Shown here piece by piece: positions 19,467-27,421 of a stretch of DNA of 64,000 nucleotides. The stretch lies in assembly GCF_014596575.1 (NCBI RefSeq), contig NZ_NASZ01000001.1:372001-436000 (forward strand), given 5' to 3'. The DNA comes from Flavobacterium pokkalii. Its GTDB lineage: Bacteria > Bacteroidota > Bacteroidia > Flavobacteriales > Flavobacteriaceae. The notes under the pieces are model-generated. The model searched no databases and was not told the DNA's origin. It worked only from the letters and a program-made list of their open reading frames with translations. Positions within the stretch are counted from its first letter, which is position 1. Each line of letters opens with the position of its first letter. The translations under genes were made by a program, and so were the position numbers.

Positions 19467-20240
19467 ATGAATACGCAGGAAACTAAAGGTTCTTTACTTA
19501 CTATTATCGAAAATAAAATTGCTACGGTTGAGTTTGGACATCCGGCGAGTAACTCTTTTCCAAGATCCTTGTTGGATTCATTAACAACGGAAATCAATTC
19601 TTTAAGTGCCAATGACGATGTGGCTATAATTATTTTGAAAAGTAAAGGTGCGGCTGCTTTTTGTGCCGGTGCTTCTTTTGACGAGCTTCTGGCTGTTTCA
19701 AATGAGCAGGAAGGAATGGAATTTTTCTCCGGTTTTGCACATTTAATCAATGCCATGCGTCAATGTTCCAAGCTCATTATTGGTCGTGTTCACGGAAAAG
19801 CAGTTGGAGGAGGAGTAGGTATTGCAGCAGCCTGTGATTATGTTTTTGCGACAGATAATGCTGCGGTTAAATTATCGGAATTAGCGATTGGAATCGGCCC
19901 TTTTGTGATTGAACCTGCTGTTAGCAGAAAAATGGGTACAACCGCCATGACCGAAATGACTTTAAACGCACACCAATGGAAATCGGCTGCATGGGCGCAG
20001 GGAAAAGGGTTGTATGCCGAAGTTTTTGAAAATTCCGAATTATTGGATGCGGCTATTGCTGATTTTAGTGCGAAACTGACTTCTTATAGTTTGGCTTCTT
20101 TGTCAGCTATGAAAAAAGTTTTCTGGGAAGGAACCGGGCACTGGAATGCTTTGTTGTTAGAACGCGCTGCGATTTCCGGACAATTGGTTTTGTCCGATTT
20201 TACTAAAAAAGCTCTGGAACAGTTTAAAAAGGGGAAATAG
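19467..20240 (+). CDS. enoyl-CoA hydratase/isomerase family protein
   Basis: A 257-residue cytoplasmic crotonase-fold protein. Visible signatures are the first oxyanion-hole segment (KGAAAFCAGASFDELL, about 56-72) and the second, GRVHGKAVGGGVGIAAACDYVFA (about 108-130). This family hydrates, isomerises or cleaves acyl-CoA. The position where typical hydratases carry the first catalytic glutamate falls in the GGGVGIAA region and the second in the AIGIGPFVIEPA region, so the exact reaction cannot be assigned; in Bacteroidota such genes are often annotated paaG- or menB-like without proof. The next gene, queD, starts 47 bases later on the same strand. Confidence 0.85.
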   Translation: MNTQETKGSLLTIIENKIATVEFGHPASNSFPRSLLDSLTTEINSLSANDDVAIIILKSKGAAAFCAGASFDELLAVSNEQEGMEFFSGFAHLINAMRQCSKLIIGRVHGKAVGGGVGIAAACDYVFATDNAAVKLSELAIGIGPFVIEPAVSRKMGTTAMTEMTLNAHQWKSAAWAQGKGLYAEVFENSELLDAAIADFSAKLTSYSLASLSAMKKVFWEGTGHWNALLLERAAISGQLVLSDFTKKALEQFKKGK

Positions 20241-20287
20241 CTATTTCTCGTAGCAATTCCTTAAATTTGCGTCAAAATAAATCTACG

Positions 20288-20740
20288 ATGAGTAAAATCA
20301 GAATTACCAAACAATTTAGTTTCGAAACCGGTCATGCTTTGTACGGCTATGATGGAAAATGTAAAAATGTACATGGTCATAGTTATAAATTGTCCGTAAC
20401 GGTTATTGGAAAACCGATAAAGAATCGTAATGATGTGAAATTCGGAATGGTAATCGATTTTGGCGATTTGAAAAAAATCGTAAAAGAAGAAGTGGTAGAT
20501 CAGTTTGATCATGCAACAGTTTTTAACGAAACAACACCTCATGTTGAATTGGCAGCAGAATTAAAAAATCGAGGACACCACGTTATTTTAGTAGATTACC
20601 AGCCTACGAGTGAGAATATGGTTATTGATTTTGCCCAAAGAATTAGCGGCAGATTACCTGAAGGAATTGAATTGTTTTCGCTGAAATTACAGGAAACCGA
20701 TTCTTCTTTTGCCGAATGGTTTGCCAGTGATAATCTCTAA
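20288..20740 (+). CDS. queD: 6-carboxy-5,6,7,8-tetrahydropterin synthase QueD
   Basis: The start at the ATG 20288 (MSKIRITKQFSF) is preferred to a TTG 21 bases upstream. The 150-residue product belongs to the PTPS/QueD family of the queuosine (preQ0) pathway, converting dihydroneopterin triphosphate to carboxytetrahydropterin. The zinc ligands H16, H29 and H31 (FETGHAL, NVHGHSY) and catalytic C25 are present, with DHATVFNE, PTSENMV and LQETDSSFAEW further on. C25 is four residues before the H29-x-H31 pair, as in QueD. Confidence 0.92.
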   Translation: MSKIRITKQFSFETGHALYGYDGKCKNVHGHSYKLSVTVIGKPIKNRNDVKFGMVIDFGDLKKIVKEEVVDQFDHATVFNETTPHVELAAELKNRGHHVILVDYQPTSENMVIDFAQRISGRLPEGIELFSLKLQETDSSFAEWFASDNL

Positions 20741-20800
20741 AAGATATAAGTTAAGAGTTAGACGTTGAATAGAATTTCTAATGTATAAACTCATAACCCA

Positions 20801-20818
20801 TCCCGATAGCTATCGGGA
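20801..20818. repeat. dispersed palindrome TCCCGATAGCTATCGGGA, copy 1
   Basis: A perfect 18-bp palindrome in the queD-lpxH gap. The same core occurs at 26191-26210 and, with one change, at 52314-52331. The flanking bases (ATAAACTCATAACCCA before, CCCATAACTCAGAAC after) are themselves short AT-rich repeats. Confidence 0.8.
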
Positions 20819-20840
20819 CCCATAACTCAGAACTTCTTCT

Positions 20841-21584
20841 ATGAAAAAAGTATATTTTGCTTCCGATCAGCATTTTGGAGCGCCAACAGCCGAATTGAGT
20901 TTTCCCAGAGAACAAAAATTTGTGGCCTGGCTTGACGAAGTGAAACAAGATGCTGAGGCAATTTTTCTTTTGGGTGATTTATTCGATTTCTGGTTCGAAT
21001 ACAAAACGGTTGTTCCTAAAGGTTTTGTGCGTGTTTTAGGCAAATTGGCCGAAATTCGAGACAGCGGAATTCCGATTTATTTCTTCGTTGGGAATCACGA
21101 TTTGTGGATGGATGATTATTTTGAAAAAGAATTGAATATTCCTGTTTTTCACGATAATCAGGAGTTTACTTTTAACGGAAAGACTTTTTTAATTGGTCAC
21201 GGAGACGGAAAAGGCCCGGGAGATAAAGGTTACAAACGCATGAAAAAAGTGTTTACGAATCCTTTTTCGAAATGGCTTTTCAGATGGTTGCATCCGGATA
21301 TTGGTGTCCGTTTGGCGCAATATCTATCTGTGAAAAACAAATTGATTTCCGGAGAATCGGATGTGAAATTTTTAGGAGAAGACAAAGAATGGCTGATTTT
21401 GTATGCCAAACGAAAATTAGAAACCAAGCATTATAACTTCCTGGTTTTTGGTCACCGTCATTTGCCGATGATTCATCCTGTGGGTGAAAATGCCGATTAT
21501 GTTAATCTTGGCGATTGGATTTCGTATTTTACCTATGGTGTTTTTGATGGAGAAAATTTTGTAATTAAAACTTTCGAAAACTAG
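20841..21584 (+). CDS. lpxH: UDP-2,3-diacylglucosamine diphosphatase, LpxH-like
   Basis: A 247-residue calcineurin-like metallophosphoesterase that would cleave UDP-2,3-diacylglucosamine to lipid X in lipid A synthesis. Metal-binding motifs occur in order: SDQHFG (D9, H11), GDLFDFW (about 41-47), GNHDLW (about 80-85), GHGD (about 118-121) and GHRH (about 203-206). The C-terminal insertion with FRWLHPDIG is typical of LpxH. Its stop overlaps that of the converging hypothetical gene by 4 bases. Confidence 0.85.
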   Translation: MKKVYFASDQHFGAPTAELSFPREQKFVAWLDEVKQDAEAIFLLGDLFDFWFEYKTVVPKGFVRVLGKLAEIRDSGIPIYFFVGNHDLWMDDYFEKELNIPVFHDNQEFTFNGKTFLIGHGDGKGPGDKGYKRMKKVFTNPFSKWLFRWLHPDIGVRLAQYLSVKNKLISGESDVKFLGEDKEWLILYAKRKLETKHYNFLVFGHRHLPMIHPVGENADYVNLGDWISYFTYGVFDGENFVIKTFEN

Positions 21585-21937
21585 TTTTTTCCTTCCCCGT
21601 ATAAATAGATTTCCAAATCAATTTTGAACAAAGTTCCGTAAACCAAATCTTTTATATCTCGTAATTCGTTCATAGTAACTGATAAATCGAGGGGAAATAA
21701 AGGCGTTTTTAATAAAAACTTACAGTTAGAATTTTTTAGTTCACAGGCCGCACAACAACTGTTTTTAGCAATACTTTCGTCAATTAAATAATTAAAATCC
21801 TTAAGTTCGGCGTAGGAAAAAAACAAACCGATTTCCTTAAAGATTAGTTGAATTCGGCCGGGAATGATTCCTTCTTCTTTTTCCCAATAAAACGCAATTC
21901 CTGTGCTGTTAAGGTATATTTGATGTATTTGTTCCAT
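21581..21937 (-). CDS. hypothetical 118-residue protein with a cysteine cluster
   Basis: The start is placed at the ATG ending at 21937 (MEQIHQIYLN); a -7 promoter box lies 19 bases upstream, which rules out the longer TTG frame. The protein has no signal peptide or membrane segment. Its middle carries four cysteines in a short space (SCCAACELKNSNC, about residues 66-78), a plausible metal or Fe-S ligand set. Strands around GRIQLIFKEIGLFF and FKIDLEIYLYG flank it. I do not recognise the family. It converges with lpxH, overlapping by 4 bases. Confidence 0.65.
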   Translation of the reverse strand: MEQIHQIYLNSTGIAFYWEKEEGIIPGRIQLIFKEIGLFFSYAELKDFNYLIDESIAKNSCCAACELKNSNCKFLLKTPLFPLDLSVTMNELRDIKDLVYGTLFKIDLEIYLYGEGKN

Positions 21938-21955
21938 GATTTTTAAAGTATGAAA

Positions 21956-21963
21956 CAAATATA
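21956..21963 (-). promoter_or_regulatory. -7 promoter box of the Cys-cluster gene
   Basis: On the minus strand the site reads TATATTTG, a perfect TAnnTTTG match, 18 bases before the ATG. No clear -33 TTG was found in the AT-rich upstream DNA. Confidence 0.45.
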
Positions 21964-22010
21964 ATCATTATTTAAATTTGTTCTAAATAAAAATAATTAA
22001 AAATCCTGAT

Positions 22011-23051
22011 TTAGTTAAGGCGCTTTTTTATGATTTCAATCATAGTTTCTAAATCGGTAACATTGGTATCGATGGCGATATTGTTGTTTCCATAAGGCTC
22101 ATATTTTTCAGGAACTGTTACCGAAAATAATCCTACAACAGGAATTTGCGAAGCGCAGGCAAGATGCATAATTCCGCTGTCGGCACCAATGAAAACTTCG
22201 GTGTTGGCTATAAAAGCTGCAATTTCTCTAACGTCTTTACTGTAAAACGAAGGTGCTTTGAAGTTAATTTGCGAAACATTTTCCACAGGCAAAACTTCCA
22301 CAATATTGTATTCCGGAAAATTGTGTACTAATTTTTCATAAAAAACATCCCACCATTCCTTGCAGTAGCATTTGGCAGCTGTAGCAAAAGTAAAAATGGC
22401 GATGGTTTTTTTATCATTTGGAACAATTTGATTCAGAATTTTTTTAGCATCCTGAATTTCCTGCTCGCTGAGTTTGATGTCAATAGTTGGGATTTCCTTT
22501 TGCTGATTTGAAAAACCAAGTTGGTTTAAATAATGGCGAAATTCAAAAATTGGATATTTGGCCATGTGTTTATAATCAGGATGATTGGCAACAATTTCTA
22601 GGTTGAGTTCGCCAAAAAATTTAAAATCGGCATTTGCCAATTGAGTTGACATACGTCCTGAAGAAGAACCGCCATCGATATTGATGACTAAGTCGTATTT
22701 TTTTTGTTTGATTTTAAACCAAACTTTAATGTATTTGAGGAGTTCTTTAAACGGTTTTTTTGGCAAAACAATAAAGTTTTCAACCGAAGGATAATTTTTA
22801 AAAACGATAGGGCCTAAGCCTCCTTTTATAAAAATATCAATTTTACAATCCGGGAAAGCATGGTTGATTTCCTGAACTAAAGGCGTGATAAGGAGTAAAT
22901 TACCCAAACGGTGGTTAGGACGGCAGATTAACACGTTTTTAAGTTCTATTTTGGAATCAGGATTTTGTCCCAGTTTTGTTGTTCCAATATTCTTTGTTAA
23001 GCTGCGCGTAATTTTTCTTCTTACTGCATTAATTTTTGTTTTGAAGCTCAT
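22011..23051 (-). CDS. glycosyltransferase family 9 (heptosyltransferase-like)
   Basis: A 346-residue GT-B fold transferase. The N-terminal half begins with VLICRPNHRLGNLLLITPLVQEI (about 40-62), the classic opening of WaaC/WaaF/RfaF-type enzymes; the C-terminal half has the nucleotide-sugar site IAIFTFATAAKCYCKEW (about 216-232) and FIGADSGIMHLACASQIPVVGLF (about 290-313). GT9 enzymes add heptose or related sugars to the LPS core. It lies alone between converging and tandem genes, so the acceptor cannot be inferred. The RfaF-like aspartate of GADSGIMHL is conserved. Confidence 0.88.
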   Translation of the reverse strand: MSFKTKINAVRRKITRSLTKNIGTTKLGQNPDSKIELKNVLICRPNHRLGNLLLITPLVQEINHAFPDCKIDIFIKGGLGPIVFKNYPSVENFIVLPKKPFKELLKYIKVWFKIKQKKYDLVINIDGGSSSGRMSTQLANADFKFFGELNLEIVANHPDYKHMAKYPIFEFRHYLNQLGFSNQQKEIPTIDIKLSEQEIQDAKKILNQIVPNDKKTIAIFTFATAAKCYCKEWWDVFYEKLVHNFPEYNIVEVLPVENVSQINFKAPSFYSKDVREIAAFIANTEVFIGADSGIMHLACASQIPVVGLFSVTVPEKYEPYGNNNIAIDTNVTDLETMIEIIKKRLN

Positions 23052-23103
23052 GTTTTCGTTTAAAAAGCTATGAAAGTAGTTTAAACGAAAAATACTTAGA
23101 TTA

Positions 23104-23139
23104 AATTATTGTTAAGAATGTGTTTTTTTAACAATAATT
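23104..23139. other. AT-rich hairpin downstream of the MFS gene
   Basis: AATTATTGTTAA and TTAACAATAATT form a perfect 12-bp stem with a 12-base loop, between the GT9 start and the MFS stop. The T run lies on the wrong side for the MFS gene, so terminator function is uncertain. Confidence 0.4.
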
Positions 23140-23171
23140 AGTCTTTTTTAGGAAATTTCTATGGTTATTTT

Positions 23172-24455
23172 TTAATTTTTCTTCTCGTGTTCTTCAATAT
23201 CTTTTGTTAAATCCAGTTTTCTAAAAGAAGGTGAAATAATTCCTGTGGTTAAAACCACTAAAAGTGTCATACTTCCTCCAAAGACGACTGCGGTAACGGT
23301 CCCCATTAATCGGGCGGTCAAGCCGCTTTCAAAAGCGCCTAACTCATTGGAAGAACCTACGAACATGGAGTTTACCGAAGAAACTCTTCCGCGCATATTA
23401 TCCGGAGTTTTGATTTGCAAAATAGTTTGACGAATGACCACAGAAATTCCGTCAAAAACACCACTAAAGAATAAGGCTAAAAGGGAAACCCAAAACAGGG
23501 TAGAAAGTCCAAAAATTATGATACAAACACCAAATCCAAAAATGGCGGTCAGCAATTTCATTCCTGCATTTTTACTCAAAGGGACATAGGCAGTAACAAG
23601 CATCGTTAAAAAAGCACCCACAGCCGGAGCGGCTCTCAGGAAACCAAATCCTTCCGGACCTACTTTCAAAATATCCTGAGCAAAAATAGGTAATAAAGCA
23701 ACAGCTCCGCCAAAAAGAACGGCAACCATATCAAGGGTAATCGCTCCTAAAACCGTTTTATTGTTAAAGACAAATTTGATTCCTTCGGCTAAACTTTGCA
23801 TTACCGGTTCGCCAATTTTAGGATTTAAAATTGGTTTTTCGCTAATTTGGGATAAAGCCAATAATGCCATTACCGAACAGCTAAAAACCAGACATAAAGA
23901 CCAATGCACTCCCATAAGTGTAATTGAAAAACCGGCTACGGCGGGTCCTACTACTGAACCAATTTGCCAAACCGTACTACTCCAGGTTGCGGCATTCGGG
24001 TATACTTTTTTAGGAACAATTAAGGAAAGTAAGGAAAAAATAGTAGGACCTAAAAAAGCTCTGACTAATCCACCTAAAAATACCAGAAAATAGATGAGGT
24101 ATAATATAACTTGATTCGAAATTCCTCCTACAACAGCCGGCCAGGTTAAAAGAAACAGTCCAAAACTGATTATCGAGAAAGCAAAAATACATTTCATCAG
24201 CAAACCTTTTTTTTCTTTTTGATCTACAATATGTCCGGCAAATAAGGCTAATGAAACCGCAGGGATTACTTCCATTAATCCGATGATTCCCAGTGAAAGC
24301 GCATCTTTAGTAATGCTGTACACTTCCCATTCTATCACAATAAATTGCATGGACCAGGCAAAAACCATCGCAAAACGAAGGAATAAAAAGGTGTTGAATT
24401 CTTTGTAACGCAAGGCTGCGTAAGGGTCTTTTTTATCTATTTTTTTTGAAGTCAT
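23172..24455 (-). CDS. MFS transporter (EntS/MFS_3-like)
   Basis: A 427-residue carrier with about 11-12 hydrophobic segments. The opening RYKEFNTFLFLRFAMVFAWSM and the loop FAGHIVDQKEKKGLL (about 74-88; the MFS motif A variant GxxxDxxxxK) place it in the group containing EntS and drug exporters. Substrate is unknown. Its ATG overlaps the last base of the recJ stop codon (TAATG), so the two are probably translationally coupled. A hairpin lies beyond its end. Confidence 0.85.
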   Translation of the reverse strand: MTSKKIDKKDPYAALRYKEFNTFLFLRFAMVFAWSMQFIVIEWEVYSITKDALSLGIIGLMEVIPAVSLALFAGHIVDQKEKKGLLMKCIFAFSIISFGLFLLTWPAVVGGISNQVILYLIYFLVFLGGLVRAFLGPTIFSLLSLIVPKKVYPNAATWSSTVWQIGSVVGPAVAGFSITLMGVHWSLCLVFSCSVMALLALSQISEKPILNPKIGEPVMQSLAEGIKFVFNNKTVLGAITLDMVAVLFGGAVALLPIFAQDILKVGPEGFGFLRAAPAVGAFLTMLVTAYVPLSKNAGMKLLTAIFGFGVCIIIFGLSTLFWVSLLALFFSGVFDGISVVIRQTILQIKTPDNMRGRVSSVNSMFVGSSNELGAFESGLTARLMGTVTAVVFGGSMTLLVVLTTGIISPSFRKLDLTKDIEEHEKKN

Positions 24456-26143
24456 TATTGAATACTTTTTAATCGTAATTGAATGGAAGTTTTACCGTTC
24501 CATTCGTTTTCATCAATGCAATAAGCTGCCTGAAATGGTTTTTGATTGGTGGTCAAATCAATTTTATTTCCTAAACCAAAACCAATAGCTGCAATTCCTT
24601 CGGATTGATTTTGTTTCACGAAAAGTTTTAAATGTTCCTCCTCAGCTCCGAGTTTTTTGGCATAACCGGTATCGATAACATTTTTTGTCACAAAAACAGG
24701 TGTCATATTCATAGGGCCAAAAGGCTCGAATTGTTTTAAAATCCGGCAAAGTTTAGGTGTGATATCCGAAAAATTAATCTCAGCATCAATTTCAACCTCA
24801 GGAATAAGCTGCTCCGGATGAATGGTTTTTTGAACCTGTAATTCAAAAGCTTCTTTAAAAGCAGCATAGTTTTCTTCTTTTAAAGTCATTCCGGCAGCAT
24901 ACATGTGTCCGCCAAATTGCTCCAAATGTTCCGAACAGGCTTCCAGTGCATTATAGACATCAAATCCTTTAACCGAACGGGCAGAAGCAGCATATTTATC
25001 ACCACTTTTGGTAAAAACCAGCGTCGGGCGATAATAGGTTTCAATTAATCGGGAAGCTACAATCCCGATAACACCTTTGTGCCAGTCTTCCTGATAAACA
25101 ACCGTAGTGTATCTATTTTGCTCCTGATTTCTTTCAATTTGTTCGAAAGCTTCTTTAGTGATTTGTTTGTCTAAATCTTTACGGTCAGCATTGTATTGTT
25201 CGATTTCAGAAGCAAACTGTTGCGCTTGTTCGAAGTCAAATTCGCTGAGTAATTTCACTGCCTGATTTCCGTGTTTGATGCGTCCGGCAGCATTAATTCG
25301 CGGAGCAATGATAAAAACCACATCGGTAATGTCTAATTTTTGCTTTTTGATTTGGTGTACCAAAGCTTTAATTCCCGGTCTGGGATTGTTGTTGATGACC
25401 TGCAAACCAAAATACGCCAATACCCGGTTTTCTCCGGTTATCGGGACAATATCAGCGGCAATGGCGGTAGCAACCAAATCGAGATAAGGAACTAAATCTT
25501 CAATCGTCTGATTTCGGTTTGTACCTATCGCCTGAATGAGTTTAAAACCAATTCCGCAGCCGCACAATTCATCATAAGGATAATTACAATCGTTTCTTTT
25601 AGGATCCAGAACCGCAGCTGCTTCGGGCAAAGAATCTCCCGGGCGGTGGTGGTCGCAAATAATAAAATCAATGTTTCGTTCTTTGGCGTAGGCCACATGA
25701 TCAATCGATTTGATGCCACAATCCAGCGCAATGATTAATGAAAATTCGTTATCATCAGCATAGTCAATCCCTTTGAAAGAAACGCCATAACCTTCGGTAT
25801 AGCGATCCGGAATGTAAGTGGCCACATTGGGATAAAAACTGCTTAAATAAGAAGCAACCAAAGAAACTGCCGTGGTACCGTCAACATCATAATCGCCAAA
25901 AATAAGAATGCGTTCGTCGTTTTCGATAGCTTTTTCAATTCGGGCAATGGCTTTGTCCATATCTTTCATCAGATAAGGATCGTGCAAATGCTCTAAAGAA
26001 GGGCGAAAAAAGTTTTTGGCCTGTTCGAAAGTTTCAATGCCGCGCTGCACCAACAATTGGGCTACAAATTCTTCTACATTTAAGGCCTGCGCCAAATGTT
26101 TGATTTTGTCTTCCGAAGGTTTGGGTTTCAGTGTCCAGCGCAT
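24455..26143 (-). CDS. recJ: single-stranded-DNA-specific exonuclease RecJ
   Basis: A 562-residue DHH-family 5'-3' exonuclease used in recombination and mismatch repair. The metal-binding motifs are visible: IFGDYDVDGTTA (81-92), IALDCG (about 134-139), ICDHHRPG (about 162-169) and a DHHA1 region containing GGHMYAAGMTL (about 410-420). Length is normal for RecJ. It is cotranscribed with the MFS gene. The 89-base gap to the next upstream gene holds a palindromic repeat. Confidence 0.95.
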   Translation of the reverse strand: MRWTLKPKPSEDKIKHLAQALNVEEFVAQLLVQRGIETFEQAKNFFRPSLEHLHDPYLMKDMDKAIARIEKAIENDERILIFGDYDVDGTTAVSLVASYLSSFYPNVATYIPDRYTEGYGVSFKGIDYADDNEFSLIIALDCGIKSIDHVAYAKERNIDFIICDHHRPGDSLPEAAAVLDPKRNDCNYPYDELCGCGIGFKLIQAIGTNRNQTIEDLVPYLDLVATAIAADIVPITGENRVLAYFGLQVINNNPRPGIKALVHQIKKQKLDITDVVFIIAPRINAAGRIKHGNQAVKLLSEFDFEQAQQFASEIEQYNADRKDLDKQITKEAFEQIERNQEQNRYTTVVYQEDWHKGVIGIVASRLIETYYRPTLVFTKSGDKYAASARSVKGFDVYNALEACSEHLEQFGGHMYAAGMTLKEENYAAFKEAFELQVQKTIHPEQLIPEVEIDAEINFSDITPKLCRILKQFEPFGPMNMTPVFVTKNVIDTGYAKKLGAEEEHLKLFVKQNQSEGIAAIGFGLGNKIDLTTNQKPFQAAYCIDENEWNGKTSIQLRLKSIQ

Positions 26144-26190
26144 TTTTTTCGATTTTTGAATGTTGATTAACGATTTTAGATCTGAAATCA

Positions 26191-26210
26191 GTCCCGATAG
26201 CTATCGGGAC
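26191..26210. repeat. dispersed palindrome TCCCGATAGCTATCGGGA, copy 2
   Basis: A perfect 20-bp palindrome (GTCCCGATAG/CTATCGGGAC) in the gap upstream of recJ. Core identical to the copy at 20801. Confidence 0.8.
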
Positions 26211-26232
26211 GTTAACCTTCAATCTTAAATAA

Positions 26233-26577
26233 TTATTTTAATTCTAAAGCAGTTCCTTCAAACTGAATGCCGCTCCAGCCGTGAACCATAAAGTTTCGGA
26301 TGTTTTGGTGATTCGTTCCTTCCGGATCTCCTAAAACTTCATCGCGGTAAAAAGCGCCAAAACAAGCTAAGGTTTCGTCCTGAGATAAGTTTTGTAATTG
26401 GGCAAAAGCAAATAATTTGCAGGAACCAGAGTTTGTTCCGGCAGCGTTATGTGTATTTCCGTTTTGAAAAGCGGTTGGAGTAAAATCGTAATTCGCTTCG
26501 ATTACTTCAATGGTTTCCGGAAAAGTAATGGCTTCAGGTGTTTGTTTTAATTTTTCTAGGAAAGTTGGAATATTCAT
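26233..26577 (-). CDS. HopJ-type effector-like family protein
   Basis: A 114-residue protein matching the HopJ family (PF08888), recognised by FQNGNTHNAAGTNSGSCKLF and FGAFYRDEVLGDPEGTNHQNIRNFM. The family is named after a Pseudomonas syringae effector, but small stand-alone members are widespread in free-living bacteria that lack type III secretion, so an effector role here is unlikely. No signal peptide is present. Function is unknown. Confidence 0.85.
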   Translation of the reverse strand: MNIPTFLEKLKQTPEAITFPETIEVIEANYDFTPTAFQNGNTHNAAGTNSGSCKLFAFAQLQNLSQDETLACFGAFYRDEVLGDPEGTNHQNIRNFMVHGWSGIQFEGTALELK

Positions 26578-26616
26578 TATCTGCTAGTGTTTTTGTTTTA
26601 TGATTTTATTGTCAGT

Positions 26617-26661
26617 TCGAGCGGAGTCGAGAACTAATAGAAGCATCTCGACTCCGCTCGA
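26617..26661. repeat. 16-bp inverted repeat of the GTCAnTTCGAG family
   Basis: TCGAGCGGAGTCGAGA (26617-26632) and TCTCGACTCCGCTCGA (26646-26661) are perfect complements with a 13-base loop. The outer ends read GTCAGTTCGAG and CTCGATGTGAC, resembling those of the longer element at 47178-47317. It sits between rsmI and the HopJ-like gene and might double as a terminator. Confidence 0.75.
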
Positions 26662-26681
26662 TGTGACAAAATGAGATTTAA

Positions 26682-27398
26682 TTATTCTTTGTCTTTTTGA
26701 AATTTATTTTTCTTGGCTTCTTTTACAATCGTTTTTCCGGCAACGATAACTACAATTTCGCCTCTTGGAGCTGTGTTTTCAAAATGTGCCAAAACTTCTT
26801 TGACTGTTCCTCTTCGGTTTTCTTCGTGCATTTTAGAAAGTTCCCGCGAAACGCATATTTGTCGGTCTTGGCCAAAATAAGTCGCAAATTCGCTCAGTGT
26901 TTTGACTAATTTATGTGGCGAAACATACAAAATCATCGTTCTGGTTTCCTCAGCTAATTCTAAATAGCGGGTTTGACGTCCTTTTTTTTCAGGTAAAAAA
27001 CCTTCGAAAACAAATTTGTCATTAGGTAAACCACTATTCACTAAAGCCGGAACAAAAGCTGTTGCGCCCGGAAGGCATTCCACCGTAATTCCGTTTTCAA
27101 CACAGGCACGGGTGAGTAAAAAACCGGGATCGGAAATAGCAGGAGTTCCGGCATCTGAAATTAATGCAATATTTTCACCGGCTTTCAATCGGGCAACCAG
27201 ATTTTCGATGGTTTTATGCTCGTTGTGCATGTGGTGACTGTGCATGTGCGTGCTTATCTCAAAATGTTTCAGGAGTTTTCCACTGGTACGCGTGTCCTCG
27301 GCCAGAATTAAATCGACTTCTTTTAGAATCCGAATGGCTCTAAAAGTCATGTCTTCGAGGTTGCCTATGGGTGTGGGAACGATGTATAATTTAGACAT
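26682..27398 (-). CDS. rsmI: 16S rRNA (cytidine(1402)-2'-O)-methyltransferase RsmI
   Basis: A 238-residue tetrapyrrole-methylase-fold enzyme that 2'-O-methylates C1402 in the ribosomal decoding centre using SAM. It opens with LYIVPTPIGNLEDMTFRAI and carries LAEDTRTSGKLL, ISDAGTPAISDPG and LPGATAFVPALVNSGLP, all RsmI signatures. It is slightly shorter than E. coli RsmI, lacking most of the C-terminal extension. Confidence 0.95.
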   Translation of the reverse strand: MSKLYIVPTPIGNLEDMTFRAIRILKEVDLILAEDTRTSGKLLKHFEISTHMHSHHMHNEHKTIENLVARLKAGENIALISDAGTPAISDPGFLLTRACVENGITVECLPGATAFVPALVNSGLPNDKFVFEGFLPEKKGRQTRYLELAEETRTMILYVSPHKLVKTLSEFATYFGQDRQICVSRELSKMHEENRRGTVKEVLAHFENTAPRGEIVVIVAGKTIVKEAKKNKFQKDKE

Positions 27399-27421
27399 AA
27401 ATTAGTTCTTCTTCAGTTGTT

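Noticed and set aside
26233..26577. Type III secretion effector
   Set aside because: The HopJ name is inherited; no type III secretion genes or effector signal are present.
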